From NCBI RefSeq assembly GCF_002844195.1, contig NZ_PEND01000001.1, forward strand, positions 744,001 through 808,000: DNA of 64,000 nucleotides, written 5' to 3'. The DNA comes from Halegenticoccus soli (GTDB taxonomy: Archaea > Halobacteriota > Halobacteria > Halobacteriales > Haloferacaceae). The translations under genes and the position numbers were made by a program. The notes beneath the pieces are model-generated. The model did no database searches. It was not told the DNA's origin and worked only from the letters and a program-made list of their open reading frames with translations. Shown here piece after piece: positions 27,710-36,123 of the stretch. Numbering within the stretch: the stretch's first letter is position 1; every line of letters starts with the position of its first letter.

Positions 27710-27747
27710 ACGGGGCGAGAGAGGAGACGCAGAAAGGCGACCGGGGA

Positions 27748-28923
27748 CTACTCGCGGTCAGGAAGCGCCCCCGCGACGACCTCTCCGCCCTTGATCACGG
27801 CCGCGGGATCGTTGAGCCGCGTGAGGTCCTCGGCCGGGTCGCCGTCGATCACGAGCAGGTCGGCGTGGGTCCCCGGTTCGAGCGTGCCCGACCCCTCCAG
27901 ACCGACGGCGGCCGCGGCGGTTTCGGTCATCGCCCGGATCGCCGAAAGCGGGGTCATGCCGTACTCCGCCATGAACGCCACCTCCGCGGCGTTCGCCCCG
28001 TGGGCGTTGAACGGCGTCCCCGCGTCCGTCCCGCCCGCGACGCGGACGCCCGCCTCGACCGCGGCGCGGAACGACTCAATGTGGCGCTCGTACACGCTTC
28101 GGGTCTTCCGCGCGCTCTCCTCGGTCGCGGCGTCGAGGTTGCGGACGATGTGGTACGGCGCCGACAGCGTCGGCACGAGCGTCACGTCGCGTTCGAGCAG
28201 CAGGTCGATGGCCTCGTCGTCGAGGAACGTCCCGTGCTCGACGGTGTCGACGCCGGCCCGCGCGGCCGCCTTCGCCCCCTCGGCCCCGTGGGCGTGCGTC
28301 GCCGCGTGGACGCCCCGGCGGTGGGCCTCGTCGACGATCGCCTCCAGTTCCTCGTCGGTCACGGCCACCGCGTCCGGCTCGGTTCCCGGCGTCGTCACCC
28401 CGCCGGTCGTCATGAATTTGACGAAGTCAGCCCCCCGCTTGAGCTGTTCTCGGACCGCGCGGCGGGCGTCCCACGGGCCGTCGATCTCGCGGCCGAGGTG
28501 GTGACCGTGCCCGCCCGTGACGGTGACGGACCGGCAGTTCGCGACCATCCGCGGGCCGGGGACGTCCCCGCGCTCGACCGCGCGCTTGAGCTCCGGATCG
28601 ACGTCGCGCGCGCCCATGGCCCGGACGCCGGTCACGCCGGCTTCGAGCGTCCGCCGCGCGTTCCGCGCCTCGACGAGCGCGAGTTCGGCGTCGCTCATGC
28701 CGACGACGTCCTCGACGCTCGCCTCGCCGGAGAGCGAAAAGTGCACGTGGGCGTCGACGAGACCCGGCATGACCGTCCGACCCGGCAGAGAGACGACCGG
28801 TTCGTCCTCCGCGTCCCGCGAGGGGTCGCCCACGTCGGTGATCGACCCCGTCTCGGGGTCGTACTGGATCGCCCCCCGCCACTTCTCGTCGCCGTCGATG
28901 AGCGTCACGTCCCGCAGAATCAT
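27748..28923 (-). CDS. Amidohydrolase family protein (imidazolonepropionase/prolidase-like)
   Basis: A 391-residue metal-dependent hydrolase. The amidohydrolase ligand set is present in order: H-x-H at His59/His61 (DAHVHF), Lys in FVKFMTTGG (candidate carboxylated lysine), His in ATHAHG, His in VEHGT and Asp in GGTDAGTP. N- and C-terminal parts form the composite beta domain (MILRDVTLIDG; ADLLVIDGDP). Relatives hydrolyse Xaa-Pro dipeptides, organophosphates or cyclic amides; the exact substrate is not readable. It is convergent with the GNAT gene upstream. Confidence 0.88.
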   Translation of the reverse strand: MILRDVTLIDGDEKWRGAIQYDPETGSITDVGDPSRDAEDEPVVSLPGRTVMPGLVDAHVHFSLSGEASVEDVVGMSDAELALVEARNARRTLEAGVTGVRAMGARDVDPELKRAVERGDVPGPRMVANCRSVTVTGGHGHHLGREIDGPWDARRAVREQLKRGADFVKFMTTGGVTTPGTEPDAVAVTDEELEAIVDEAHRRGVHAATHAHGAEGAKAAARAGVDTVEHGTFLDDEAIDLLLERDVTLVPTLSAPYHIVRNLDAATEESARKTRSVYERHIESFRAAVEAGVRVAGGTDAGTPFNAHGANAAEVAFMAEYGMTPLSAIRAMTETAAAAVGLEGSGTLEPGTHADLLVIDGDPAEDLTRLNDPAAVIKGGEVVAGALPDRE

Positions 28924-28987
28924 TCGCCGGAACTACCGGCTCCGGCGGCTTGAACCTGTCCGATTCGGGCGGAGAGTGTGAAATCTC

Positions 28988-29473
28988 CTACAGTTCCCGG
29001 GCGACCATCTCTCCCCAGTGGCCGAACCCGTGGCGGCGGTAGAACGCCTTCGCGCGCTCGTTCGCCGCGTCCACGTCGAGGACCATCCGGTCGAGCGGGA
29101 GGTCCTGCTCGCGCGCGAGATCCAGCGCGGCGGCCATGAGGTCGTCGGCGACGCCCGTCCCCCGGCGCTCGGGCGCGACGTAGATCTCGTTCAGCACGGC
29201 GGCGTCCCAGACGAACGCCATCGACTCGGGCAGGACGAACGCGTACCCGACGAGCCCGTCGCCCGCGTCGGCGACGGTCACGCAGCGCTCGTCGGACTCG
29301 ACGCAGCGTCCGACCCACGCGAGGTACCGCTCCCGGTACTCGTCGGTGAGCTTCGCCTCGTACGCCGTCAGCTTGTCGTCCCCGCCGGTCTCGGAGCCGA
29401 GCCCGAGTTCGAACGCCCGCTTGAGCTCCCAGAGCCCGTCTGCGTCCGCCGGCTCGTACGGTCGGATCTCCAT
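28988..29473 (-). CDS. GNAT family N-acetyltransferase
   Basis: A 161-residue acetyltransferase beginning MEIRPYEPADADGLWEL; an ATG nine codons further upstream (29500) is possible but adds only Arg-rich residues. The acetyl-CoA site is LNEIYVAPERRGTGVADDLMAAAL (about 97-120), and the C-terminal helix motif is NERAKAFYRRHGFGHWGEM. This is a typical complete single-domain GNAT. Substrate unknown. It is divergent from the HTH regulator at 29633. Confidence 0.87.
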   Translation of the reverse strand: MEIRPYEPADADGLWELKRAFELGLGSETGGDDKLTAYEAKLTDEYRERYLAWVGRCVESDERCVTVADAGDGLVGYAFVLPESMAFVWDAAVLNEIYVAPERRGTGVADDLMAAALDLAREQDLPLDRMVLDVDAANERAKAFYRRHGFGHWGEMVAREL

Positions 29474-29619
29474 GCGCCGCCGTTCGTCCCTCCGCGCCAT
29501 GAGTCGTTTCGTTCGCGCCGGGCGATTCGTTCGTCACCTGTCGAACCCGGTTTTCGATACGCTTTTGCGCGGGAGCGACGGACGTGCGCCCATGGATCGA
29601 ACGCCGGAGCCGCGCCGCC

Positions 29620-29626
29620 GAGGTGA
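29620..29626 (+). promoter_or_regulatory. Shine-Dalgarno sequence that fixes a GTG start
   Basis: GAGGTGA, complementary to the 3' end of 16S rRNA, ends 6 nt before the GTG at 29633. It decides the start of the HTH regulator. The 10-bp unit AGGTGAGCCG is immediately repeated with one change (29621-29630 and 29631-29640), so the second copy supplies the start codon. Confidence 0.6.
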
Positions 29627-29632
29627 GCCGAG

Positions 29633-30340
29633 GTGAGCCCGACGCCGCGGGACGACCTCGCACAGCGCATCGCGGGCGAGATCACGCTGAGCGACGATCC
29701 GGGTGCGACGCTCAGGAAGTGGCGCACCGACTTCGACGTGTCCCAGACGGCGCTCGCAGATCAGCTCGGCGTCTCCTCGTCGGTGGTCTCCGACTACGAG
29801 AGCGGCCGGCGCGAGAGCCCGGGCATCGGCGTCGTCAGGCGGATGGTCACCGCGCTGCTCGACATCGACGAGGCCCGCGGCGGCGGCCGCATCCGTCAGT
29901 ACGCCCGGGTGCTGTCGGCGGGGTTCGAAAGCGACATCGTCTACGACCTCCGGGAGTATCCGACGAATCTGCCGATCGACCGGCTCTACGAGGCGATGGA
30001 CGCGACCGAGCTGGTCCGCGGCGACCAGGGCAGCGTCAGCGGCCACACCGTCATCAACAGCATCCAGGCGATCACCCGGCTCTCCAGCGACGAGTTCTAC
30101 CGCCTGTACGGCCAGAGCACCAACCGCGCGCTCGTGTTCACCGGGGTGACGCGCGGGGAGTCGCCGCTCGTGGCGATGCGCGTCGTCGACCCGACGCCGA
30201 ACGCCGTCGTCCTCCACGGTCTCGACGAGGCGGACCTCTGGGAGCACGCGACGACGCTCGCCACCATCGACGGATTCTCGCTCGCCGTGTCGAACCGGGA
30301 TCTCGAAGCGATGCTCGACGACCTCAGAGAGCTCCCGTGA
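29633..30340 (+). CDS. XRE-type HTH transcriptional regulator (COG1709-like)
   Basis: A 235-residue regulator. A Cro/C1-type helix-turn-helix lies at about 27-80 (LRKWRTDFDVSQTALADQLGVSSSVVSDYESGRR), followed by VVRRMVTALLDIDEARGGGRI. The C-terminal domain (about 100-235) includes STNRALVFTGVTRGESPLVAMRVVDPTPNAVVLHG, the ligand-binding-like part seen in archaeal COG1709 proteins. The gene is convergent with HMG-CoA synthase, 59 bp apart; such adjacency suggests, but does not show, control of the mevalonate pathway. Start GTG is supported by a strong Shine-Dalgarno. Confidence 0.87.
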   Translation: MSPTPRDDLAQRIAGEITLSDDPGATLRKWRTDFDVSQTALADQLGVSSSVVSDYESGRRESPGIGVVRRMVTALLDIDEARGGGRIRQYARVLSAGFESDIVYDLREYPTNLPIDRLYEAMDATELVRGDQGSVSGHTVINSIQAITRLSSDEFYRLYGQSTNRALVFTGVTRGESPLVAMRVVDPTPNAVVLHGLDEADLWEHATTLATIDGFSLAVSNRDLEAMLDDLRELP

Positions 30341-30399
30341 GACGCCCGTGAGCCTCGGTGAGTTCCCCGGGATTCGAATCCGAAAATCGGCCGCGTCGG

Positions 30400-31737
30400 C
30401 TATTCGACGTACTCGTACTTGCGCTCGTTCATCCGGCCCCAGCCGGTGAATACGAACTCCCCGGACGGCTGCGTGAACTCCTCGACCTCGGTCTCCTTGT
30501 CGTGGTTGTGCGCGTCGTGGATCTTCTCGTACTCGCCGAAGTCGAGGTCGTAGCGGCGCGCGAGCTGCTCGTCGAGGTTGAGCGCCCCGATCTCGTCCCT
30601 CCAGCCCTCCCGGACGGTTTCGGCGTGGATCTCGGCCTGCGCGCCGGACCCGTACGACCCGACCAGCAGCCGTTCGCCGGTGAGTTTCTGCCCGGTCTCA
30701 GCGGCGTTCTTCAGGGCGCTGGTCCGGGCGAGGTGAACGGAGCCGGTGTACCAGTTACCGACCTGCCGGGAGATCGTGAGGGTGGGGTCGATCGCGCTCG
30801 CGTACCAGTCCCGGTACGTCTCGGTGCGCTTCAGCGCGTCCATGTACTCGCGGATCGCCTCCTCGTACGCCTCCCGGGAGTCGAACTCGCCCTCGCGGGG
30901 CTGGCGACCGATCTCCGCCGCGAGGTCGTCCTCGATCCCGGTGTCGCGGATCATGTGGCGGAAGCCGAGGAGGCCCGCCTTCCGGACCATGCCCGGGAAC
31001 GGCGTGTGGAACGGGATGTACGCGAAGTCGTCGGGGTGGGTGTCGCCGGCGACGCTCTCGTAGTCCTCGAGCGCCTCCCGCATGCGCGCGAGGTACACCT
31101 GCACCGACCGCTTGCCGTCGACGCTCGGGAACTGCTGGTTCGGCTTCAGGAAGTCCGTCTCGTCCGCGCTGCCGTACCCCTGCTCCGTCGACAGCTCGAC
31201 GACGTCGGGGTCCTCAGAGATGAGCATCGCGACCGCGCCCGCGCCCTGGGTCGCCTCGCCGGGGTCGCCGCGGGCGTACAGCGCCGTGTCGGTCGCGACG
31301 ACGAGCGCCGACCGGCCGCGGTTTCGACCCGCCTTGATCCAGTTGTACGCGTCGTCGATGCTCTGGGTGCCGGCGACGCAGGCGAACTTCCGCTCGCCCT
31401 TGTTCGCGTGGTGGAAGTCGCCGTCGAACACCTTCTCCAGGCAGCCCGCGATGTACGTCGAGACGGGCTTGGAGTTGTCGAACGCGCTCTCGGTGGCGAC
31501 GTCGATCCGGCCGACGTCGTCGGGCGTCAGGCCGCGGCGGTCCATCAGCCGCTTCGCGGCGTTCGCGCCCATCGTGACGATGTCCTCGTACACGTCGGGG
31601 AACGAGGAGGCCTCCAGCCCGAGCCCCTTCGTGTACTTCTCGGGCTCTTCTCCCTTCGCGGGGGCGAACGTCTCCGGGAGGTCGAGTTTGAGTTTTCCCG
31701 TCCAGATTTCGATCGCGTCGATGCCGACGGCTGTCAT
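30400..31737 (-). CDS. hmgB: Hydroxymethylglutaryl-CoA synthase
   Basis: A 445-residue thiolase-fold enzyme that condenses acetyl-CoA and acetoacetyl-CoA to HMG-CoA, the entry to isoprenoid (archaeal lipid) synthesis. The catalytic triad is visible: Glu83 (ATESAFDNSKP), Cys120 (FACVAGTQ) and a His in IPFHTPFPGM. It is of the bacterial/eukaryotic-like long type. I start at MTAVGIDAIEIW (ATG 31737-31735) because a TATA-like CATATATC lies about 24 nt upstream; an in-frame start 22 codons earlier is upstream of that box. Confidence 0.95.
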   Translation of the reverse strand: MTAVGIDAIEIWTGKLKLDLPETFAPAKGEEPEKYTKGLGLEASSFPDVYEDIVTMGANAAKRLMDRRGLTPDDVGRIDVATESAFDNSKPVSTYIAGCLEKVFDGDFHHANKGERKFACVAGTQSIDDAYNWIKAGRNRGRSALVVATDTALYARGDPGEATQGAGAVAMLISEDPDVVELSTEQGYGSADETDFLKPNQQFPSVDGKRSVQVYLARMREALEDYESVAGDTHPDDFAYIPFHTPFPGMVRKAGLLGFRHMIRDTGIEDDLAAEIGRQPREGEFDSREAYEEAIREYMDALKRTETYRDWYASAIDPTLTISRQVGNWYTGSVHLARTSALKNAAETGQKLTGERLLVGSYGSGAQAEIHAETVREGWRDEIGALNLDEQLARRYDLDFGEYEKIHDAHNHDKETEVEEFTQPSGEFVFTGWGRMNERKYEYVE

Positions 31738-31756
31738 GACTGTGGGTTCCCGAAGC

Positions 31757-31766
31757 GGATATATGG
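31757..31766 (-). promoter_or_regulatory. TATA-like box of the HMG-CoA synthase gene
   Basis: On the minus strand CCATATATCC is centred about 24-25 nt before ATG 31737. It indicates a leaderless transcript and fixes the start codon. Confidence 0.6.
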
Positions 31767-31838
31767 GTTTGTCGATGAGTGATTCGACGAACGTCGAATC
31801 CACGCGCGATCGGGGCGCCTCCGTTCGATTCCGGCGCT

Positions 31839-32363
31839 TCAGGACGAGTGCGACACGAAGTAGGTGTGCGCGTCCCCGTTGTTCAGCCGTATCGAGACGA
31901 CGTAGAAGTCCTCCGCGTACACCCGCTGCTCGAACGCGAGATCGAGGCGCGTGAGCTCGGACGGATCGTCGGGCCCGGGATCGAGCGGGATCTCGGTGGA
32001 AAGCTCGACGAACCCGTCGCCGACATCCAACCGGGTTCCGTCCTCGGGCGACACGCCCTGGCCGGCGGCGTACAGCGTCGCGCGCGTCGGCGGTTCGCCG
32101 CGGACGCCGAAGAAGTCGAAGCCGCGGAAGTAAAAGCCGATGCGCGCGTGCGTGATTCGCAGTCGCTTTTCGGCGTTCGTGCCGTTCCTGAGCGTGACGG
32201 ACGCGAGATCGGATCCGGGGCCGACGGCGCTCTGCGAGTGCAGGGTTACCGTTCCGGGACCCGACGGGTTCACCGAGCCGCCCTCCGCCGGTCCGCCTTC
32301 GACGGCGAGGTCGAACGCGACCCGCCGCTCGGGGGTCGAACCGCCGAGGACGCTCACGTTCAC
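31839..32363 (-). CDS. C-terminal part of a frameshifted pilin-like surface protein
   Basis: A 174-residue reading frame opening with GTG (MNVSVLGGSTPERRV). It has no signal peptide, and its first residues look like the continuation of an Ig-like beta strand. It ends with a beta-rich domain (LDLAFEQRVYAEDFYVVSIRLNNGDAHTYFVSHSS). The previous frame stops 4 bp into it (GTGA overlap). Reading one base over in the GC-rich run 32371-32390 would join the two frames as ...EYTAP-AGGGSASVNVSV..., a natural Ig-like sequence. So this is most likely the 3' part of one gene split by a 1-base indel; two translationally coupled genes are less likely. Confidence 0.65.
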   Translation of the reverse strand: MNVSVLGGSTPERRVAFDLAVEGGPAEGGSVNPSGPGTVTLHSQSAVGPGSDLASVTLRNGTNAEKRLRITHARIGFYFRGFDFFGVRGEPPTRATLYAAGQGVSPEDGTRLDVGDGFVELSTEIPLDPGPDDPSELTRLDLAFEQRVYAEDFYVVSIRLNNGDAHTYFVSHSS

Positions 32364-33454
32364 CGACGCCGAGCCCCCGCCCGCGGGGCGGTGTACTCGA
32401 ACGTCGCCCGCCCGTCGGCGCCCGTCACGGCGGACGCGTTTGCGTAGTCGCCGGCCGTCGCGTCCGCCGTGACCCGAACCCCGCTGACCGGGTTGTTGAA
32501 CCGGTCTCTCGCTTCCACGGTCACGCGGTGGGTGCTCCCGGGAGCGACGGGGCCGTCTTGACGGTCGACGAGCGCGAGGTACCGGGGCTCCGCGGGCGCG
32601 ACTCCGCGCCCGACGCCGACCCTCGCCAGCCGGAGCCGGTAGGTCTCGTTCGGAACCAGGGTCAGCGTCAGGCGGTTGTACGGGGAGCCGGCGGCGTAGT
32701 CGATCCCGCGGACGTACCCCCCCTCGGTTTCGAGTTCGGGGTCGAGCAGTTCCCGCCAGGCGTCCTCGGGCAGTCGAGTCGCCACGGTGATCGTGACCGG
32801 GTCGCCGTCGTCCGTCACGGCGACGGTTCTCGCGGCCGGGCTCGCCGGGCGGAAGTCGATCTCCGTCGCGCCCGCGCGGGCGTCGGACAGCGCGCCGTCG
32901 AGCGTCACGAGGGAGATCCGCCGCCCCTCGACGAGCCGCTGATCGGTCCGCGCGATCGTCGTCCCCTCGCCGAAGCGGTCGTACAACACGGAGTGTTCGT
33001 ACGCGGTGACCGGCGCGCCGTCGTACTCGTTGTAGCCGGGTCGGTACCCGAGGCCCGTCGTTTCGTAGCTCCGCGGCGCGCCCGTCCAGTAGTCGCGCGT
33101 CTCCGGGTCGAGCGCGCGGGCGTTTTCGACGACGACGCCGTCGGTCGCGGCGCCGGTCGTCGAGATCCTTCCGGTCGCGGGCGGGGGGTTGACGAAGAGC
33201 AACCGGTTCGGATACCGCGTCCCGAGGGACACCGACGCCGGCTGCGTCGTCCCCGACGAGGCGCTCCGGAGCACGGCGTTTCGAACCTCCAGCATGTCCT
33301 CTTGCACCCGCTGGCTGTGGTCGAATTCGACCTCCCTGTTCTCCGCCGGGACCGCGGTCGCCTGGTAGAGCGACATCGACACGATGAGAATCCCGAACAG
33401 GAGCACGGCGCCGATCTGCACCGTGACCGCGCGCTCGTCGTCCCGGAAGGGCAT
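32360..33454 (-). CDS. N-terminal part of a pilin-like (class III signal) surface protein
   Basis: A 364-residue frame. The N-terminus MPFRDDERAVTVQIGAVLLFG is a short basic/acidic leader followed by one hydrophobic segment (about 13-35), the form of haloarchaeal type IV pilin-like and related envelope proteins. A large beta-rich ectodomain follows (FVNPPPATGRISTTGAATDGVV; TGLGYRPGYNEYDGAP). The last 60 residues begin a big_1/Ig-like domain (GSTHRVTVEARDRFNNPVSGVRVTADATAG) that breaks off abruptly in a basic tail (RAGARRR). The rest of the domain is in the next frame, so a frameshift at about 32371-32390 is probable. Together they would give a protein of about 538 residues. Confidence 0.75.
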   Translation of the reverse strand: MPFRDDERAVTVQIGAVLLFGILIVSMSLYQATAVPAENREVEFDHSQRVQEDMLEVRNAVLRSASSGTTQPASVSLGTRYPNRLLFVNPPPATGRISTTGAATDGVVVENARALDPETRDYWTGAPRSYETTGLGYRPGYNEYDGAPVTAYEHSVLYDRFGEGTTIARTDQRLVEGRRISLVTLDGALSDARAGATEIDFRPASPAARTVAVTDDGDPVTITVATRLPEDAWRELLDPELETEGGYVRGIDYAAGSPYNRLTLTLVPNETYRLRLARVGVGRGVAPAEPRYLALVDRQDGPVAPGSTHRVTVEARDRFNNPVSGVRVTADATAGDYANASAVTGADGRATFEYTAPRAGARRR

Positions 33455-33539
33455 ACCGTCGAGAGCGCGACGGACCGTTAAAAGGTTGGCGTCCCGATCT
33501 GTCTCCCGCGAGAGAACAACGCAGCCGACGAACCGCCCG

Positions 33540-34118
33540 TTACTCGTCCTCCTCGACGACCTCGGGGTCGCTCATGGCGCTCTGGAGGCTGTCGAGCCCG
33601 TTGACCCACTCCGAGACCAGCCCGTATTCGAGGTCCTCGACGAGCGACATGTCGAGTTCCTCGCCGTCGATGACGCGCGTCCCCGCCTGGACGAGGTACC
33701 CGAGCGCGGCGTCGAGGTCGTCCTCCGCCTCGGCGCTGGCGGCCGCGCGGACGAAGTCCTCGACGGTCCCGTCCTCGGCGGTCCCGGCGACGATGTACTC
33801 CTCGGCGGCGTAGAACACGCAGACGAGGCTCGTCTGGACGCCGTCGATGAGCATTCGCTTTTCCTCGTCTTCGAACTGCGTCTCGCTGAGGACGATCTCC
33901 CGCACGCGCGCGAGTTCGTCGATGGCCTCCTCCTCGTCGAGGCGGTCCTCGTCGTACGCGGAGACGATCTTCGCGACGGCGATGGCCGCGTCGTCCTGGA
34001 GGTTCAAGAGCAGGCGCGCCGAATCCTCGTTCTCGGGGTCCAGCTCCTCCTCTTCGACTCGCGTGAGCCAGTTTTGCCAGCGTTCTTGCGTGTAGAACGT
34101 TTCATCGGGCTCGGTCAT
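33540..34118 (-). CDS. DUF2150 family protein
   Basis: A 192-residue acidic, helical protein of an archaeal family without known function. The start MTEPDETFYTQERWQNWL is chosen because FYT-x-ERWQNWL is the conserved N-terminus of the family; an upstream ATG nine codons earlier is possible. Conserved-looking segments are DSARLLLNLQDDAAIAVAKIVSAY and the DELARVREIVLSE helix. No catalytic motif or signal peptide. A TATA-like GGCATTTGAG lies about 25-30 nt upstream of the chosen start. Confidence 0.85.
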   Translation of the reverse strand: MTEPDETFYTQERWQNWLTRVEEEELDPENEDSARLLLNLQDDAAIAVAKIVSAYDEDRLDEEEAIDELARVREIVLSETQFEDEEKRMLIDGVQTSLVCVFYAAEEYIVAGTAEDGTVEDFVRAAASAEAEDDLDAALGYLVQAGTRVIDGEELDMSLVEDLEYGLVSEWVNGLDSLQSAMSDPEVVEEDE

Positions 34119-34169
34119 ATCTGGTTCGTCATCTCGTGCACTCAAATGCCTTTCCTATCGCTCAGCGAC

Positions 34170-35027
34170 TCACGCGCGCTGACCGGTCAGCGTGCCGACG
34201 GTGTCGATCCCGTACACCCGCTTCGGCGTCTCCACGTGGCCGTTCCGGACGGCGTCCTCGCGCCCTTCCTCCAGCAACCAGCCGACGCGACGGGGAACCG
34301 TCTTCGGGCCGAGGACGGCTCCCGGCCGGTCGGGGTCGTCGATGAAGTCCGTCTCCATGAGGAACGGCTCGCCCCGCTCCGCGGCCCGTTCGAGCTCCTC
34401 CCGCCGGCTTATCACGCTCGGCGTCGGACCGCGCAGGCGGCCGCCCGCGTAGTGCTTTACGACTTTTTCCCGGGGGAGCCCCCGCTCTTCGGCCCACTCG
34501 GCGATCTCCGTGAGGTCCTCGCTCGCCTCCGTGTGGAGCTGGACCGGGCAGTCGAGGTCGGCGCCGAGCGCGAGCGCGTGTTTGAGCGCGTCGTTCGAGG
34601 CGGCCCACACCGCGTCGTCCACCTCGTAGTGCGGCCGCCCGGACTTGAGCGCGAGCGCGCGCCCCTCGCGCACGTACTCGGCCGCCGTGTCGAGCCCCGC
34701 CCGCATCAGGTCGCGAGCCTCGGTCGGGTCCATCCCGCGCTCGCCGGTCAGCCGCGAGATCAGGCCGGGGTGGACGCCGAGGACGGCCCAGGCGCGCCCC
34801 GGCAGGAGATCGCTCGCCTCCTCGACGGCGGCGATCGTCTCCTCGAAGACCGCGCGGAAGTCCCCGCCCGCCTCCGCCTCGACGCCGAGGTGCCACGACG
34901 GTTTGTTGACGACGAGCAGGTGCGTCCCGCCGACGCGCGCGAAGTCCTTCACCGCCTCCATCCCCCGTCCGTGCCGCGGGTCGAGGTGGAGGTGGTTGTC
35001 CAGCACCGGGGTGTCGAGTTCGTCCAT
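34170..35027 (-). CDS. TatD-like metal-dependent hydrolase (COG1831)
   Basis: A 285-residue TIM-barrel hydrolase. The metal motif H-x-H is at His12/His14 (DNHLHL); later ligands are likely in LGVHPG, QLHTEAS, VKHYAGG and METDFIDD. This archaeal branch of the TatD/PHP-like amidohydrolases is usually annotated as predicted hydrolase; DNase activity known for bacterial TatD is not proven here. I start at MDELDTPVLDNHLHL; an ATG nine codons upstream adds MTETHRHAC. Length is normal for COG1831. Confidence 0.87.
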   Translation of the reverse strand: MDELDTPVLDNHLHLDPRHGRGMEAVKDFARVGGTHLLVVNKPSWHLGVEAEAGGDFRAVFEETIAAVEEASDLLPGRAWAVLGVHPGLISRLTGERGMDPTEARDLMRAGLDTAAEYVREGRALALKSGRPHYEVDDAVWAASNDALKHALALGADLDCPVQLHTEASEDLTEIAEWAEERGLPREKVVKHYAGGRLRGPTPSVISRREELERAAERGEPFLMETDFIDDPDRPGAVLGPKTVPRRVGWLLEEGREDAVRNGHVETPKRVYGIDTVGTLTGQRA

Positions 35028-35123
35028 GCACGCGTGTCGGTGCGTCTCGGTCAAAAGTCGGACGGGTGCGGTCGCGTCGGGACGGGCCCGGGCGCTACCT
35101 CGCCGTTTGCGGCGAAGCGGACG

Positions 35124-35576
35124 TCACTCGCCCAGCGTGACGCTCTCCGTCGCCGCGTTCCGCAGCGCGTCGGATCGCCCGTGCGCCCCCGGCGCGATGG
35201 CGAACGTCCGGAGCCCGTACTCGTTTGCGAGTTCCAGCGCCGGCTTGAAGTCCGTGTCGCGGGAGGCGATGGCCACCGTCCCGGCCCGCCGCTCGACCGC
35301 GAACCGGGCGACGTCCACCGCGAGCTTCACGTCCACGTCGCCGCTGGTGACGACGACCTCGAACCCGCGCGCCTCCGCCGCCTGGATCAGTCCGGGCGTC
35401 GCGTGCTCGTCGAGGTAGAGCCGCGACGCGACGAGCCGCCCCCGCGTCTTCGCCGCCTCGCGCACGTCGTCGAGGTCGACGTCGAACTCCTCTCTGAGAA
35501 CGTTCGGCCCGTCGACGAACAGCGCCACCCCCTCGCCGGGGCCGCGCGAGTCCGTGAGCCGTCCCAGCAGGTCCAT
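35124..35576 (-). CDS. NYN domain (PIN-like) nuclease-fold protein
   Basis: A 150-residue protein of the TIGR00288/LabA-like NYN group. Acidic metal-binding residues are in FVDGPNVLREE (Asp22), SGDVDVKLAVD and ASRDTDFKPAL, as in PIN/NYN RNases. It begins MDLLGRLTDSRGPGEG; a longer frame upstream is Arg-rich and not used. Function in archaea is unknown, probably RNA processing or decay. It shares its strand with the TatD gene, 96 bp upstream of it. Confidence 0.88.
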   Translation of the reverse strand: MDLLGRLTDSRGPGEGVALFVDGPNVLREEFDVDLDDVREAAKTRGRLVASRLYLDEHATPGLIQAAEARGFEVVVTSGDVDVKLAVDVARFAVERRAGTVAIASRDTDFKPALELANEYGLRTFAIAPGAHGRSDALRNAATESVTLGE

Positions 35577-35771
35577 ACCGCGGCTATCCGACCGGCGGCC
35601 AAAGCGCTGCTGGTTTCCCGTCCGCGCGCCGGATCCGATCGGATCCGATCGACGGTGCCGGGAGCCCACGGCGCGTTCGGCCGCCGCGGCCGCCGCCGTA
35701 CGTTTATATCCGAAGCCGGGACCAGTTCGCCCCGACCGACCGCGGACACACACCAGTCGGTCCGATACCCC

Positions 35772-35966
35772 ATGCGCTGTCGAAACTGCGGTCACGCCGA
35801 TCGGTTCGTACTGCTCGTCGAGCTCGCGGCGCTCGTCGCCGAGGACGCCTCCGGCCCCGCCGACGCCGAGTGGTCGCTCTCGGTCGAGTGCCCCGCCTGC
35901 GCCAGCACCGACGTGACGGGCGACGCGGGCGACCTCCTCGGGCGGGCACTCGGCCGCGGTCCGTGA
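35772..35966 (+). CDS. Small zinc-ribbon protein (CPxCG-like)
   Basis: A 64-residue protein with two zinc knuckles: CRNCGH at residues 3-8 and CPACAST at about 41-47, spaced by a hydrophobic, helical middle (FVLLVELAALVAED). This is the pattern of the haloarchaeal single-domain zinc finger proteins (CPxCG-related). The start is ATG 35772; a TATA-like TTTATATCC at about 35704-35712 would give a leader of roughly 40 nt. No upstream in-frame start. Function unknown; relatives affect motility, biofilm or metabolism in Haloferax. Confidence 0.75.
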   Translation: MRCRNCGHADRFVLLVELAALVAEDASGPADAEWSLSVECPACASTDVTGDAGDLLGRALGRGP

Positions 35967-36123
35967 GCGGCGACGCCGACGACGGGGAAAGCGTCCGACG
36001 GGGGAGCGCAGTCGCCGTCGAGGGCGCGACTGCCGGTCGCGGGTCCGATCGGCGGGCGAGGACCCCGTCACCGGCCGACGATCCGATCACCGGCGTCGGC
36101 TCGGTCGCCCGTCGAAGACGCTC

